A stretch of 64,000 nt of DNA, taken from contig NC_017098.1 of assembly GCF_000242595.2 (NCBI RefSeq), positions 2,232,001 through 2,296,000 of the forward strand. Direction: 5' to 3'. Both the position numbers and the translations under genes were made by a program. Of the stretch, positions 51,855 through 61,207 are shown piece after piece (the stretch's first letter is position 1; each line of letters starts with the position of its first letter). The notes beneath the pieces were generated by a model. The model saw only the letters and a program-made list of their open reading frames with translations. It was not told the DNA's origin and made no database searches. The stretch is from Spirochaeta africana DSM 8902. Lineage in GTDB: Bacteria > Spirochaetota > Spirochaetia > DSM-27196 > DSM-8902.

Positions 51855-53279
51855 ATGATGGAGCCGATACTGCAGGTCCAGGCAATAGATAAAACATTCC
51901 CCGAAACCGGGGTGCATGCCAACCAGGACATCAGTTTCTCTGTGCAGGAGAACGAGATCATCGGGATTGTCGGCGACAATGGTGCCGGCAAGTCGACCCT
52001 GGTTACCATCCTGGCCGGAGAGACAGCTGCCGATGCCGGCAGTTGCATGCTTGATGGGGTTGAACTGGCCAACGGCTGCCCCCACCCCCGTGTCGGCCTG
52101 GTCCATCAGCACCCGCGGGTACTGCCGGACAGGCCGTTGTGGGAAAGCATGCTGGTCGGCCTGCCAACCCCGGCGTTTTTTCATCGTCGCCGTATGCGTA
52201 ACCGCATCGCCGCCCGGATAGCTGAACTCGACATCCAGCTGCCGCTTGATGCCTGCGGCAGCCAGCTATCCACCGGCCAGCTGCACCTGGCCGAGCTGGC
52301 GGCCGTTCTGCTGCGCTCACCGCGACTGCTGATCCTTGACGAGCCTACCGCTGCCTGCACCCCTGCAGAGCGACAGATCATCCTTGAAACGATTCAGCGT
52401 CAGCGAGGAATGGCAATCCTGTACATCAGCCATCGAACCAGTGAAATTCGCACTCTTTGCACACGGGTTTTCCGGTTGGATCGCGGAGTACTGGCACCGA
52501 TTGCCATCGATGAACTGACCGAACCGGCACCGGCATATCGCAGCCAGATCGGCTGCCTGAACAACCAGCTGGCGCCGATCTGCAGTGTTCAGGGATTGTC
52601 CGCAGAGCACCCGCGGCTGGGGCATATCACTGATATCAGTTTCCAGGTGCAGCCTGGGGAAATACTGGGTATCAGCGGCTATCGTGACCACGGGCTGCTG
52701 CTGCTCGAGGATATCCTTGCCGGCATTCGCCGTCCGACTGCTGGCAGCTTCCAGTTGCGCGGCAGCAGCATCGGCTCGATTGCCCAGGCCAGAGCTGCCG
52801 GCATGCGCTACATCCCGTCACAGCGCTTCGGGCGGGGGCTGGCCTACGAGCTGTCGGTGCTTGATTCGCTGTGCGAGCACATACTGCTGCGACATCCAGA
52901 AACCGCAGCAGGCGGGGTATGGCTCATGCATCGGGTACGGCAGCGGGCCAACGCTATCCTGCAGCGCCTGCATCTGCCGCTGGAACCAGACCGGCCGCTG
53001 CGCAGCTTCTCTGGCGGAATGCGGCAGCGTGTACTGATCGGCAGGGAAACCGACATCGATGATGCCGTAATGGCCTATGCTCTGGTCTGCGAACCGGCAC
53101 TGGGCCTGGACATCGACGGCCAACAGCTTTTGTGGGACGCGTTGCGCGAACTGGCCGCCCGCGGCGCCGGGGTTGTACTGCTCAGCAGCTCGGCCGAAGA
53201 AATCCGCCCCCTGTGTAACCGGCTGCTGCTGCTGGAAAACGGTCAGCTGCACGATCCATCCAAGGAGTCATCCTCATGA
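51855..53279 (+). CDS. Duplicated ABC transporter ATPase (RbsA/YufO type)
   Basis: The 474-residue protein has two ABC domains. The first has Walker A GDNGAGKST at about 40-48, the Q-loop in VHQHP, a signature LSTGQ (about 138-143) and Walker B LLILDEPTA. The second is degenerate: the P-loop position reads GISGYRDHGLLL, the signature is SGGMRQR and Walker B is weak (LVCEPALGLDI). Only the first site is expected to bind ATP normally. Length is a little under the usual 500. The start overlaps nothing; the stop overlaps the permease start (ATGA). Confidence 0.88.
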   Translation: MMEPILQVQAIDKTFPETGVHANQDISFSVQENEIIGIVGDNGAGKSTLVTILAGETAADAGSCMLDGVELANGCPHPRVGLVHQHPRVLPDRPLWESMLVGLPTPAFFHRRRMRNRIAARIAELDIQLPLDACGSQLSTGQLHLAELAAVLLRSPRLLILDEPTAACTPAERQIILETIQRQRGMAILYISHRTSEIRTLCTRVFRLDRGVLAPIAIDELTEPAPAYRSQIGCLNNQLAPICSVQGLSAEHPRLGHITDISFQVQPGEILGISGYRDHGLLLLEDILAGIRRPTAGSFQLRGSSIGSIAQARAAGMRYIPSQRFGRGLAYELSVLDSLCEHILLRHPETAAGGVWLMHRVRQRANAILQRLHLPLEPDRPLRSFSGGMRQRVLIGRETDIDDAVMAYALVCEPALGLDIDGQQLLWDALRELAARGAGVVLLSSSAEEIRPLCNRLLLLENGQLHDPSKESSS

Positions 53280-54349
53280 GCTCAGTATTACTGGACACAT
53301 CACCCTCGGCGGCCTCTCCGGCCTTCCGCAACCGGGATTCGCTGGCTTCGACGCTTCTGCCCGGCATACTCATCATGATTGCCGTGCTGGTACTGCTGAC
53401 AGCAGCCGCCGAACAACCACTGGCAAGCCTGCAGACCTTCTTTACCGGCCCGTTTCGATCCTCGTATGCACTGGGCAACATGCTGGCCCAGGCCTCACTG
53501 CTGCTGCTGTCAGGGCTGGGTACCGTGATCGCGTTTCGGGTTGGCAGCTTTAATCTTGGCGGCGAAGGGCAAGTCTATGGGTCTGCGGCCGCCGCGATTG
53601 CGCTGGGACTGACGCTGGCAAACCTCGGTCTGCCGCGTATCCTGGTGCTGCCGCTTATGCTCATCGCCGGCACGGCCGTTGGCGCCGGCATCGCCGCTGT
53701 TTCCGGGCTGGCACGCAGGTGGTGGCGAGCCGAGGAACTGATCACCAGTTTTTTGCTTGGCGCTGCGGTGATCCCTGTAGTGAACTATCTGTTCCAGGGG
53801 CCGTTGTTTGACACCGGTGCCAACCTGCTGCGCACTCCCTATCTACCCGCATACCTGCACATGCAGCCGCTTTTGCCGCCATCCCGGCTGTCAACAGCTG
53901 CCCTGTTGGCCCTGCTGCTGTGGTGCGGTACGACCCTGTACCTGAATCGCGGGGTGGTCGGAACCCGCCTGCGTCTTACCGGCAGCAGCCCCCTGTTTGC
54001 AAAAACAGAGGGCCTCCCGGTCGATGCCCTGCGTTGCTGGGGTTTTATCGGATCGGGAGCCCTGCACGGGATGGCCGGTGCCCTGCTGGTAGCAGGGATG
54101 TATCATGCCGGGATCGTCGGTTTCTCCAATGGCTATGGGTGGAACGGGATTGCAGTAGCCCTGATCGCAGCCAATCGTCCCCGGCGTTTGCTGCCGATGG
54201 CATTGCTGTTCAGCTTTATCATTGCCGGCTCGCGTCAGACCATGATGCTCACCCCTTTCCGGCTTGATGTTGCACCGTTGCTGCAGGCTATGGTCTTCCT
54301 GGGAATCACTGTACGCGGCAGCCGGCTGCTGTCCGGGAGGTCAACATGA
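53276..54349 (+). CDS. ABC transporter permease (YufP type)
   Basis: The 357-residue inner-membrane protein has about nine helices. A typical BMP-system permease pattern is seen: TVIAFRVGSFNLGGEGQVYGSAAA in pattern at about 80-105, RRWWRAEELITSFLLGAAVIPVVNYL in pattern, and the NGYGWNGIAVALIAANRP loop that contacts the ATPase. It forms the pore with the following permease. The start overlaps the ATPase stop and its stop overlaps the next start (ATGA). Confidence 0.9.
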   Translation: MSSVLLDTSPSAASPAFRNRDSLASTLLPGILIMIAVLVLLTAAAEQPLASLQTFFTGPFRSSYALGNMLAQASLLLLSGLGTVIAFRVGSFNLGGEGQVYGSAAAAIALGLTLANLGLPRILVLPLMLIAGTAVGAGIAAVSGLARRWWRAEELITSFLLGAAVIPVVNYLFQGPLFDTGANLLRTPYLPAYLHMQPLLPPSRLSTAALLALLLWCGTTLYLNRGVVGTRLRLTGSSPLFAKTEGLPVDALRCWGFIGSGALHGMAGALLVAGMYHAGIVGFSNGYGWNGIAVALIAANRPRRLLPMALLFSFIIAGSRQTMMLTPFRLDVAPLLQAMVFLGITVRGSRLLSGRST

Positions 54350-55176
54350 CTAGCTTTTTCACCAGCACTGTTCTGGCAGCGGTACCGGTAGCGATAGCCG
54401 GAATTGGCGGTCTCTTTTCCCAACGCGCGGGGGTTCTGAACATTGCACTGGAAGGGATAATCCTGGCGGGCGCCTTTGCAGCGATTCTGGTTGGCAGCCT
54501 CACCGGATCGGTTGCACTGGCGCTGTGCGCCGGGATGGGAGCCGGGCTGTTGCTTTCCACACTCCAGATCCTGCTGACACTGCAGCTGCAGGCCAATATC
54601 TTTATCACCGGTCTCGGGATCAACCTGCTGGCCGCCGGCAGTATCCCGCTGTTCTCCCAGCTGATGCTGAATACCGCCGGGGTGTACCGCCTTCCGGCAA
54701 CGATGCGGCTTGCAGCAGGCCTGCCGGTGCTGTTGCTGGGGGCCTGGACCATCGGCGCCTGGCTGCTGTTCGGCTGCACCAGGACTGGCATCGAGTTACA
54801 TGCTGCCGGCAGTGAGCCCGAACTGCTGCAGCGCCGCGGCCGCCCGGTGCACCGCTATCGTGCACTGGCCCTGATTCTGTCCGGTCTGGCTGCCGGGTTG
54901 GCCGGCAGCCTGCTCAGTCTGCGGGTACAGGCCTATGCCCCCGGGATGAGTGCCGGACGCGGCTGGATTGCCCTTGGTACAGTATTTCTGGGATTCCTGC
55001 ATCCGGTCGGGGTGGTGATCGGCGCGCTGGTATATGGCCTGGCTGATGCTGCAGCCGGTGGACTGCAGCGTACGGCAGCCCTGCCCAGCGGCATTCTTAT
55101 CGCACTGCCCTATCTGGTAACCACCGCGGCATTTATCTTTTCTGCAGCGGTCAAACTGCGCCAAAGCCGGGAATAA
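54346..55176 (+). CDS. ABC transporter permease (YufQ type)
   Basis: The 276-residue protein has about eight helices and the same family pattern as its partner: AGIGGLFSQRAGVLNIALEG near the start and SAGRGWIALGTVFLGFLHP in the ATPase-contact region. Partner to the preceding permease in the nucleoside or riboflavin-type importer. Its last 26 bases overlap the convergent argH 3' end. Confidence 0.9.
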   Translation: MTSFFTSTVLAAVPVAIAGIGGLFSQRAGVLNIALEGIILAGAFAAILVGSLTGSVALALCAGMGAGLLLSTLQILLTLQLQANIFITGLGINLLAAGSIPLFSQLMLNTAGVYRLPATMRLAAGLPVLLLGAWTIGAWLLFGCTRTGIELHAAGSEPELLQRRGRPVHRYRALALILSGLAAGLAGSLLSLRVQAYAPGMSAGRGWIALGTVFLGFLHPVGVVIGALVYGLADAAAGGLQRTAALPSGILIALPYLVTTAAFIFSAAVKLRQSRE

Positions 55177-56512
55177 GCTGCTCCATAACCTGCGCGATTC
55201 GCGCCTGCTCGCTGCCGGCGCGTTCCGACATCTCTTCGAGCCGCCGGCGGGCCGCCTCCTGGGCAATGTTGCCCGGACTTCCAGGGGCGGTGCGCGAGGC
55301 GATGACCGCATCGATAGACATGGCAGCAACCTTGTCCAGCTGCGTCCCGACCTGACGGTACGCATCCCGGAAACTCATACCTGCGGCGACCAGTTCCAAA
55401 GCGGCATCGGTGGCGAATATCTCCGGCGTGCAGCCGGCCCGTAATCGATCCTCATGAACCTGAAGCTCCTCTATGGTCAAACGCATTACCGCTACACTCT
55501 CAGCGGCAATCTCCAGACCGCGAAGCACCGGCTCCTTGGTATCCTGAAAATCACGGTTATAGCCCGAGGGCAGCGAACGGATGATGTTCTGCACCTGCTG
55601 GACATATCCCGAGACCACACCAGCCTTGGCCCGCATCAGTTCCAGACCGTCAGGGTTTTTCTTCTGCGGCATGATACTGCTGCCGGTACACAACTCTGCC
55701 GGCAGCGAGAAGTAGCCGAACTCTGGCAGACTGTAGAGCATAAGATCCTGGGCAATCTTGGAGAAACTCTGCTGCAGCTGCTCAATGGCCTGCAACACCA
55801 GGCTTTCGAACTTGCCACGACTGCTGTTGACGTAGATAGTGTTCTCAAGCACACCGGAAAAACCCAGTATGCTGGCAGTATAGTCACGATCCAGCGGCAA
55901 CGGGACGCCGTAGCCGGCCGCAGCACCCAGCGGGGACCGGTTGATGCGCTCGTAGCTGAACAGCAGCTGATCAAGGTCGTCCAGAACCTCTTCTGCGTAG
56001 GCCTGTGCCCACAGACCGACCGTAGAAGGCATGGCAACCTGCATATGGGTTCGGCCGGGCATCGGTACCGCTGCGTGCTGACGGGCAAAACCCATCCAGG
56101 CATCCACCATTGCCAGCCCGTCCACTGCAATCTGCAGGATCTGCTCACGTATGAACATGCGGGTGGAGGTCAGCACCTGATCGTTACGGGAACGTCCGGT
56201 GTGAATCTTTTTTCCGGTCTCACCCAGTCGGGTAACCAGTTCGGCCTCGATGGCTGCGTGTCCATCCTCAAGTTCACGGGGGATGCTGAAACCGCTGCGT
56301 CGGGCTTTCAGGGCGATCGCTTGCAAGGCGTGCTCGAGCTGATCAAGCTCATCCGTGTCCAGGATGCCAATTCGCTGCAGACCGCGGGCATGAGCAATAC
56401 TGCCAGCGCAATCATGCGCGATCAGCTGTTCATCCAGCAGATAATCCCGCCCGACCGTGAACCGCTCGATCAGTTCATTCACCTGCTCCTGTTTCTGCCA
56501 TATCTTTGCCAC
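55151..56512 (-). CDS. argH: Argininosuccinate lyase
   Basis: The 453-residue protein has fumarase/ArgH family motifs: HTGRSRNDQV (about 105-114) and the mobile loop signature GSSIMPQKKNPD (about 277-288). It splits argininosuccinate to arginine and fumarate, the last step of arginine synthesis. The start is GTG at 56512, with GGAGGAG upstream. No argG or other arg gene is in the window. The 3' end overlaps the permease gene on the opposite strand. Confidence 0.95.
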   Translation of the reverse strand: MAKIWQKQEQVNELIERFTVGRDYLLDEQLIAHDCAGSIAHARGLQRIGILDTDELDQLEHALQAIALKARRSGFSIPRELEDGHAAIEAELVTRLGETGKKIHTGRSRNDQVLTSTRMFIREQILQIAVDGLAMVDAWMGFARQHAAVPMPGRTHMQVAMPSTVGLWAQAYAEEVLDDLDQLLFSYERINRSPLGAAAGYGVPLPLDRDYTASILGFSGVLENTIYVNSSRGKFESLVLQAIEQLQQSFSKIAQDLMLYSLPEFGYFSLPAELCTGSSIMPQKKNPDGLELMRAKAGVVSGYVQQVQNIIRSLPSGYNRDFQDTKEPVLRGLEIAAESVAVMRLTIEELQVHEDRLRAGCTPEIFATDAALELVAAGMSFRDAYRQVGTQLDKVAAMSIDAVIASRTAPGSPGNIAQEAARRRLEEMSERAGSEQARIAQVMEQLIPGFGAV

Positions 56513-56554
56513 AAGCTCCTCCGACCGGAAGCATACCGACGGCTACCACAGCTG

Positions 56555-57427
56555 TCAACGTTCGCGGCGGCGGCCCTTGCCCAGACGAGCGACCAGGCGC
56601 TCCTTGGTGCCGGTGCCCAGCACCGCACTCAGTACCGCGCCAAGCAATGCAGCCACAGCCCCGGTAAGCCCGGTCATATCCAGCGGGATCGGTTCCCAGA
56701 GACTGACAATCGAGCCCAGCACCAGGCCGATAATGGCAAAATAGGTCGGGCTGTGAAACCTCTGCAGCAGATAGGTAATAAAGCGGGCTACCAGCACAAT
56801 CCCGAAGATATGCCCGAACACGAATACCGCTACCAGCGGCCAGTTCATGGTGCCGAAGGCAGTCTGCATGGTGGTATACATCCCCAGCAACAGCAGCACA
56901 AAACTCCCGCTGATACCGGGGACAACCAGCGCGAAGCTGGCGACAATCGATGCAGCGAACATTGCGCCAAATGCCAGCAAGCTCAGTTCGGTAATCGGCG
57001 GGCTGGCCGTCGGCCGTTCGGCCAGTCCCATCCACAGCACCAGCCCGATTCCCACGGCAAAGGCAGCAATACACCATGGGGAAAAGGCCTCGCTGCGGGC
57101 CTTGCCCGCCAGATACGGCATACTGCCAACAATCAGCCCGATAAAAAACAGATTGGTCTGCACCGGCACGGCGGCGAGCAGCCCACCGATCACCCGGGCA
57201 AAGGCAACGCTGCCGATTACCACGCCAAGGATAACCGGCAGCAGAAACAGCAGGTTGCGGCGCCACCCGCCCTCACTGGAAAAGAAGGCCCCGAACGCCT
57301 CCATCAGCTCATCATACAGTCCCGTGATCACGGCAATAGTGCCGCCGCTCACCCCGGGTATGATATTAGCCACACCAATGGCCATACCCTTTAACAGCAC
57401 GAGCACGGAGAGGGGTTGTTTGTGCAT
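56555..57427 (-). CDS. DUF368 membrane protein, PopT-type lipid-carrier translocase
   Basis: The 290-residue protein has about eight helices and the DUF368 signature GMAIGVANIIPGVSGGTIAVITG at the start in pattern, with a second inverted copy later (VVPGISGSFVLLLLGMY). Members of this family were recently linked to returning undecaprenyl phosphate across the membrane in several bacteria. GGGGAGGAG precedes the ATG. A 7-bp hairpin (ggattcc / ggaatcc, 57467-57492) lies in the 132-base gap to clpB. The link with uppS, far away in the window, is by pathway only. Confidence 0.85.
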   Translation of the reverse strand: MHKQPLSVLVLLKGMAIGVANIIPGVSGGTIAVITGLYDELMEAFGAFFSSEGGWRRNLLFLLPVILGVVIGSVAFARVIGGLLAAVPVQTNLFFIGLIVGSMPYLAGKARSEAFSPWCIAAFAVGIGLVLWMGLAERPTASPPITELSLLAFGAMFAASIVASFALVVPGISGSFVLLLLGMYTTMQTAFGTMNWPLVAVFVFGHIFGIVLVARFITYLLQRFHSPTYFAIIGLVLGSIVSLWEPIPLDMTGLTGAVAALLGAVLSAVLGTGTKERLVARLGKGRRRER

Positions 57428-57559
57428 ATATTCTCCTCCCCTCTACTATAGCCATAAACCAGCAGTGGATTCCACCAGATCCGCCGGAATCCCCGGGTGA
57501 AATTCGCCCGCCCATCGCTGCCCGGTGATGACGCGTGGCAGTCTCTGCCTTGCTGCAGG

Positions 57560-60163
57560 CTATTCCGGCCCGGCAGCACCGGGAGACTGCGGCCGCAGCA
57601 ACAGCTGCTCGCCATCGGCATCGATAATAACCCGGCCGTCATCCTGCACCTCGCCGGACAGCACCAGTTTCGCCAACTGATTCTGTACCAGATTGGTTAT
57701 GGTTCGCTTTAATGGACGCGCACCAAAGGCCGGGTCAAACCCCTTGTCGGCCAGCAGCTGCCGGCCGGCGTCGGTAAGCTCCAGATCAATCCGACGCTCG
57801 TCCAGGCGACGCTGCAGCCGGGCAAGTTCAATATCAACAATCCGGGTTATCTGCTGTTTATCCAGCCGATGGAAGGTGACAATCTCGTCGATCCGATTCA
57901 GAAACTCAGGCTTGAATGTGGCGTGCAGAATCTCACTGATCTGGGGTCGCACCTCTTCCAGGTCATCATGCCGCAGGATCAGGTCGCTGCCGACATTACT
58001 GGTCATGATCACCACTGTGTTGCGAAAATCAACCAGACGCCCCTGCCCGTCGGTAAGCCGCCCCTCATCCATCAGCTGCAGCAATACATTGAACACATCC
58101 GGGTGGGCCTTTTCGATCTCGTCGAACAGGATCACCGAGTAGGGTCGACGTCTCACCACCTCGGTTAACTGCCCCCCCTGATCATACCCGACATAGCCGG
58201 GAGGCGCGCCGATCAGACGACTGACTGAGTGCTTCTCCATATACTCACTCATGTCGATCCGGGTTAACGCCCGCTCATCATTAAACAGATAATCCGCCAG
58301 GGTCTTGGTCAACTCGGTTTTGCCAACCCCGGTAGGGCCAATAAACAGAAATACCCCGGTGGGGCGATTCAGATCCCCGATCCCGCTTTTGTTACGCCGG
58401 ATAGCATCCGCAACAGCCCGTATGCCGTGTTCCTGCCCCACCACCCTTCGCGACAGCACATCCTCCAGCTGCAGCAGTTTTTGCATCTCGCTGCTCATCA
58501 TTTTGCTGACCGGGATACCGGTCCAGGTGGAAACCACCGCGGCAATGTCCTCCTCGGACACCTCCTCTCGCAGGATAGCTCCCCCGTCACTCTGCTGTTC
58601 ATCGATCTGCTTGCCCAGCAGCTCCATTTTCTGCCGGATTTCGGGTATGAGTCCATGCTGGATCTCGGCGGCTCGTGTGTAGTTTCCATCGCGCTCTGCC
58701 TGGGTCTCTTCGATACTCAGGTTTTCCAGTTGCTGTTTCAGTCCACGCAGTTCATCGATCTTGCCCTTTTCGTTCTGCCATTTGGTATACATCACATCAC
58801 GTTCGTGGGTAAGCTCCGAGAGTTCGGCCTCCAGCTTGCGCAGTCGCTCCCGGCTGGCAGAATCACTCTCCTTGCTCAGGGCCTGCTTCTCGATGTTCAG
58901 CTGCATAATGCGACGCTCCAGTTGATCCAGCGCGGTCGGTTGGCTTTCAATCTCCATTTTCAGGCGACTGGCCGCCTCATCGACCAGGTCGATTGCCTTG
59001 TCAGGCAAAAAGCGGCTGGTGATATAGCGATCGGACAGCACCGCGGCCGCAACCAGGGCCTCGTCCTTGATACGCACCCCGTGATGCACCTCGTAGCGCT
59101 CCTGCAAACCACGGAGGATAGCGATTGCGTTCTCGACCGACGGCTCACTGGTAAAGACGGTCTGAAAACGTCGCTCCAGGGCGGCGTCCTTTTCGATGTG
59201 TTTACGGTACTCATCCAGGGTGGTTGCCCCGATACAGCGAAGTTCGCCTCGGGCCAGTGCCGGCTTGAGCAGATTTGAGGCATCCATCGCACCCTCGCTG
59301 GCCCCGGCACCAACCAGGGTATGCAGCTCATCGATAAACAGAATGATCCGCCCTTCGCTGGCTGCAATCTCGGTAATCACCCCTTTCAGCCGCTCCTCGA
59401 ACTCTCCGCGAAACTTGGTACCAGCCACCATGGCCCCCAGATCCAGGGCCAGAATCGATTTGTTCTTGATGCTGTCCGGCACATCCCCGGACACTATCCG
59501 GCGGGCCAGGCCCTCGGCGATGGCGGTCTTGCCAACCCCCGGCTCACCGATCAATACCGGGTTGTTTTTGGTGCGGCGGGAAAGCACCTGCATCACCCGA
59601 CGAATCTCCTCGTCACGCCCGATCACCGGATCCAGTTTCTCCTGACGTGCCAGGGCAGTCAGATCCCTGGTATATTTCTCCAGCATCTGCATGCTGTTCT
59701 CCGGGTCCTGACTGGTAACCTTCTGACCGCCCCGGACGTCCTGCAGGGCCTCCAGGATCTCGTCGCGGGTAACCCCGTTTTCTTTCAGAATTCCGGCTGC
59801 CTGGCTGTCTCCCTCCAGTACTGCCAACAGGATGTGCTCGGTACTGATAAACTCGTCCTTGAGCCGCGCCATCTCTTTTTCCGCTCTGGTCAGCACGCGC
59901 AGTGCAGCGGTCGACAGCTGCATCTGTGCCGAATCGCCATAGACCTTGGGATAGCCGGAAACCGCCCGCTCCAGTCCGGAACGAATCGTGGGTATTGAAA
60001 CCCCCAGACGACTGAGCAGCGGCGGCACAATCCCGTCCTGCTGCTCGATCAGGGCGAATGCCAGGTGTTCGGGCTCGATTGCAGAGTGGTCGTTTTTCAT
60101 GGCAAAAGCACCAGCGTCCTGCACCGCCTGGCGCGCCTTTGTGGTTAATCGTTCGTAATCCAT
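57560..60163 (-). CDS. clpB: Disaggregase ClpB
   Basis: The 867-residue protein has the ClpB layout. The N-terminal repeat domain (about 1-145) comes first. The first AAA+ domain has Walker [11 protein letters not shown] coiled-coil middle domain (about 405-525) is rich in Glu, Leu and Arg, and the second AAA+ domain has Walker [10 protein letters not shown]. The middle domain separates it from ClpA/ClpC. It rescues aggregated proteins with DnaK, whose operon is in the same window. No CIRCE element lies upstream. It follows the sulfurtransferase gene by 39 bases. Confidence 0.97.
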   Translation of the reverse strand: MDYERLTTKARQAVQDAGAFAMKNDHSAIEPEHLAFALIEQQDGIVPPLLSRLGVSIPTIRSGLERAVSGYPKVYGDSAQMQLSTAALRVLTRAEKEMARLKDEFISTEHILLAVLEGDSQAAGILKENGVTRDEILEALQDVRGGQKVTSQDPENSMQMLEKYTRDLTALARQEKLDPVIGRDEEIRRVMQVLSRRTKNNPVLIGEPGVGKTAIAEGLARRIVSGDVPDSIKNKSILALDLGAMVAGTKFRGEFEERLKGVITEIAASEGRIILFIDELHTLVGAGASEGAMDASNLLKPALARGELRCIGATTLDEYRKHIEKDAALERRFQTVFTSEPSVENAIAILRGLQERYEVHHGVRIKDEALVAAAVLSDRYITSRFLPDKAIDLVDEAASRLKMEIESQPTALDQLERRIMQLNIEKQALSKESDSASRERLRKLEAELSELTHERDVMYTKWQNEKGKIDELRGLKQQLENLSIEETQAERDGNYTRAAEIQHGLIPEIRQKMELLGKQIDEQQSDGGAILREEVSEEDIAAVVSTWTGIPVSKMMSSEMQKLLQLEDVLSRRVVGQEHGIRAVADAIRRNKSGIGDLNRPTGVFLFIGPTGVGKTELTKTLADYLFNDERALTRIDMSEYMEKHSVSRLIGAPPGYVGYDQGGQLTEVVRRRPYSVILFDEIEKAHPDVFNVLLQLMDEGRLTDGQGRLVDFRNTVVIMTSNVGSDLILRHDDLEEVRPQISEILHATFKPEFLNRIDEIVTFHRLDKQQITRIVDIELARLQRRLDERRIDLELTDAGRQLLADKGFDPAFGARPLKRTITNLVQNQLAKLVLSGEVQDDGRVIIDADGEQLLLRPQSPGAAGPE

Positions 60164-60202
60164 GCGGAGAATATACCAAGAAACCGCATGATTACCAAAT
60201 CC

Positions 60203-61021
60203 TCAGACCGGCTCCTGCCGGACCGGGGCAGCAGGGTCATTACCCCACTCCAGCCATGATCCCGCATAGTTGCGCACATCCTGATAGCCAAGCAGCCTCA
60301 GGGTAAAATAGGAATGGGTAGAACGGGATCCGGATCGGCAGTACACAATTACCGGGGAGTCTGGCGTGATCCCGTGTCTGGCATAGAGTTCGCTCAGCTC
60401 ATCCAGGGGCTTGAACATCGGGTTGAACAAGTCAACAATATGATCCTCCCAGTTGATATGCACCGCGCCGGGAATGTGGCCGTTGCGCGCCGCAGTTTCC
60501 AGCTTACCGGTGTACTCAGCCTCGCTGCGGGCATCTACCAGTCGGGTCGCGGGGTCTTCGATCGCCGCATATACATCCGCCTGCAGCGCCAGCTGCGGCG
60601 GCACTCCTGCGGGCACCGGCAGCTTTCCGGATGGTTCAGCCTGTATTACCTCGCTCTCCTGTGGCAGCCCGGCCTGATTCCAGGCAATACTGCCGCCGTT
60701 TAACAGCCTTACATCGCGGCGCCCAAGCATCTCCAGCACCCAGAACAGACGTGCCGAGGGCACCAGACCGCTGTCGTCATACAGTACCAGGTCGCCCCGG
60801 GGCGGAATACCCGCGCCCGCAATCAGCTCTGCGAGGCGAGACAACGGCCGCAGACTGCCCCGTTCGGATTCTGGATCCTGCAGCTCATTGGCCGGCAGGT
60901 TTACGGCTCCCGGAATGTGTCCCTGGCGGTAATCACTGGCCCCGCGGCAGTCGACTATCATCACCTGCCGCCCAGCGGCGGCCAGCTGTTGTACGGAAAC
61001 AAGCAAGTCTGTCTGATGCAT
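60203..61021 (-). CDS. Two-domain rhodanese sulfurtransferase
   Basis: The 272-residue protein has two rhodanese domains. The first (about 1-125) has Asp in place of the catalytic Cys (VLYDDSGLV) and is structural. The second (about 145-262) has the active loop YCRSGSRS with Cys at about 229. This is the pattern of thiosulfate or 3-mercaptopyruvate sulfurtransferases. The CRSGSR loop leaves the donor open. A near-consensus promoter and an AAGGGG site lie upstream of the ATG. Confidence 0.9.
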   Translation of the reverse strand: MHQTDLLVSVQQLAAAGRQVMIVDCRGASDYRQGHIPGAVNLPANELQDPESERGSLRPLSRLAELIAGAGIPPRGDLVLYDDSGLVPSARLFWVLEMLGRRDVRLLNGGSIAWNQAGLPQESEVIQAEPSGKLPVPAGVPPQLALQADVYAAIEDPATRLVDARSEAEYTGKLETAARNGHIPGAVHINWEDHIVDLFNPMFKPLDELSELYARHGITPDSPVIVYCRSGSRSTHSYFTLRLLGYQDVRNYAGSWLEWGNDPAAPVRQEPV

Positions 61022-61047
61022 AAATAACCCCTTTCTTTTGTTGATTA

Positions 61048-61076
61048 ATTATATCCACTTTATAGAGTTTGGGCAA
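61048..61076 (-). promoter_or_regulatory. Sigma-70 promoter for the sulfurtransferase (and possibly clpB)
   Basis: On the minus strand TTGCCC (61076-61071) is followed after 17 bases by a perfect -10 TATAAT (61053-61048), 26 bases before the ATG. clpB lies downstream on the same strand with no separate promoter that I can see. Confidence 0.75.
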
Positions 61077-61207
61077 GGAACCGCCACGGACCGCCCCCCA
61101 TCCCGGCAAGACCTGAGCCACCCAGTGCCTGTGGCGACACGGGAATCTTGTGGCACTACAGTAAATTTCGCCTGTGTTCCGTCCGATAGAGTACTACGGG
61201 GTTTATC

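Noticed and set aside
61172-61190. Sigma-54 promoter before the large TPR gene
   Set aside because: A TGGCAC string is present but no GC pair at the -12 spacing.
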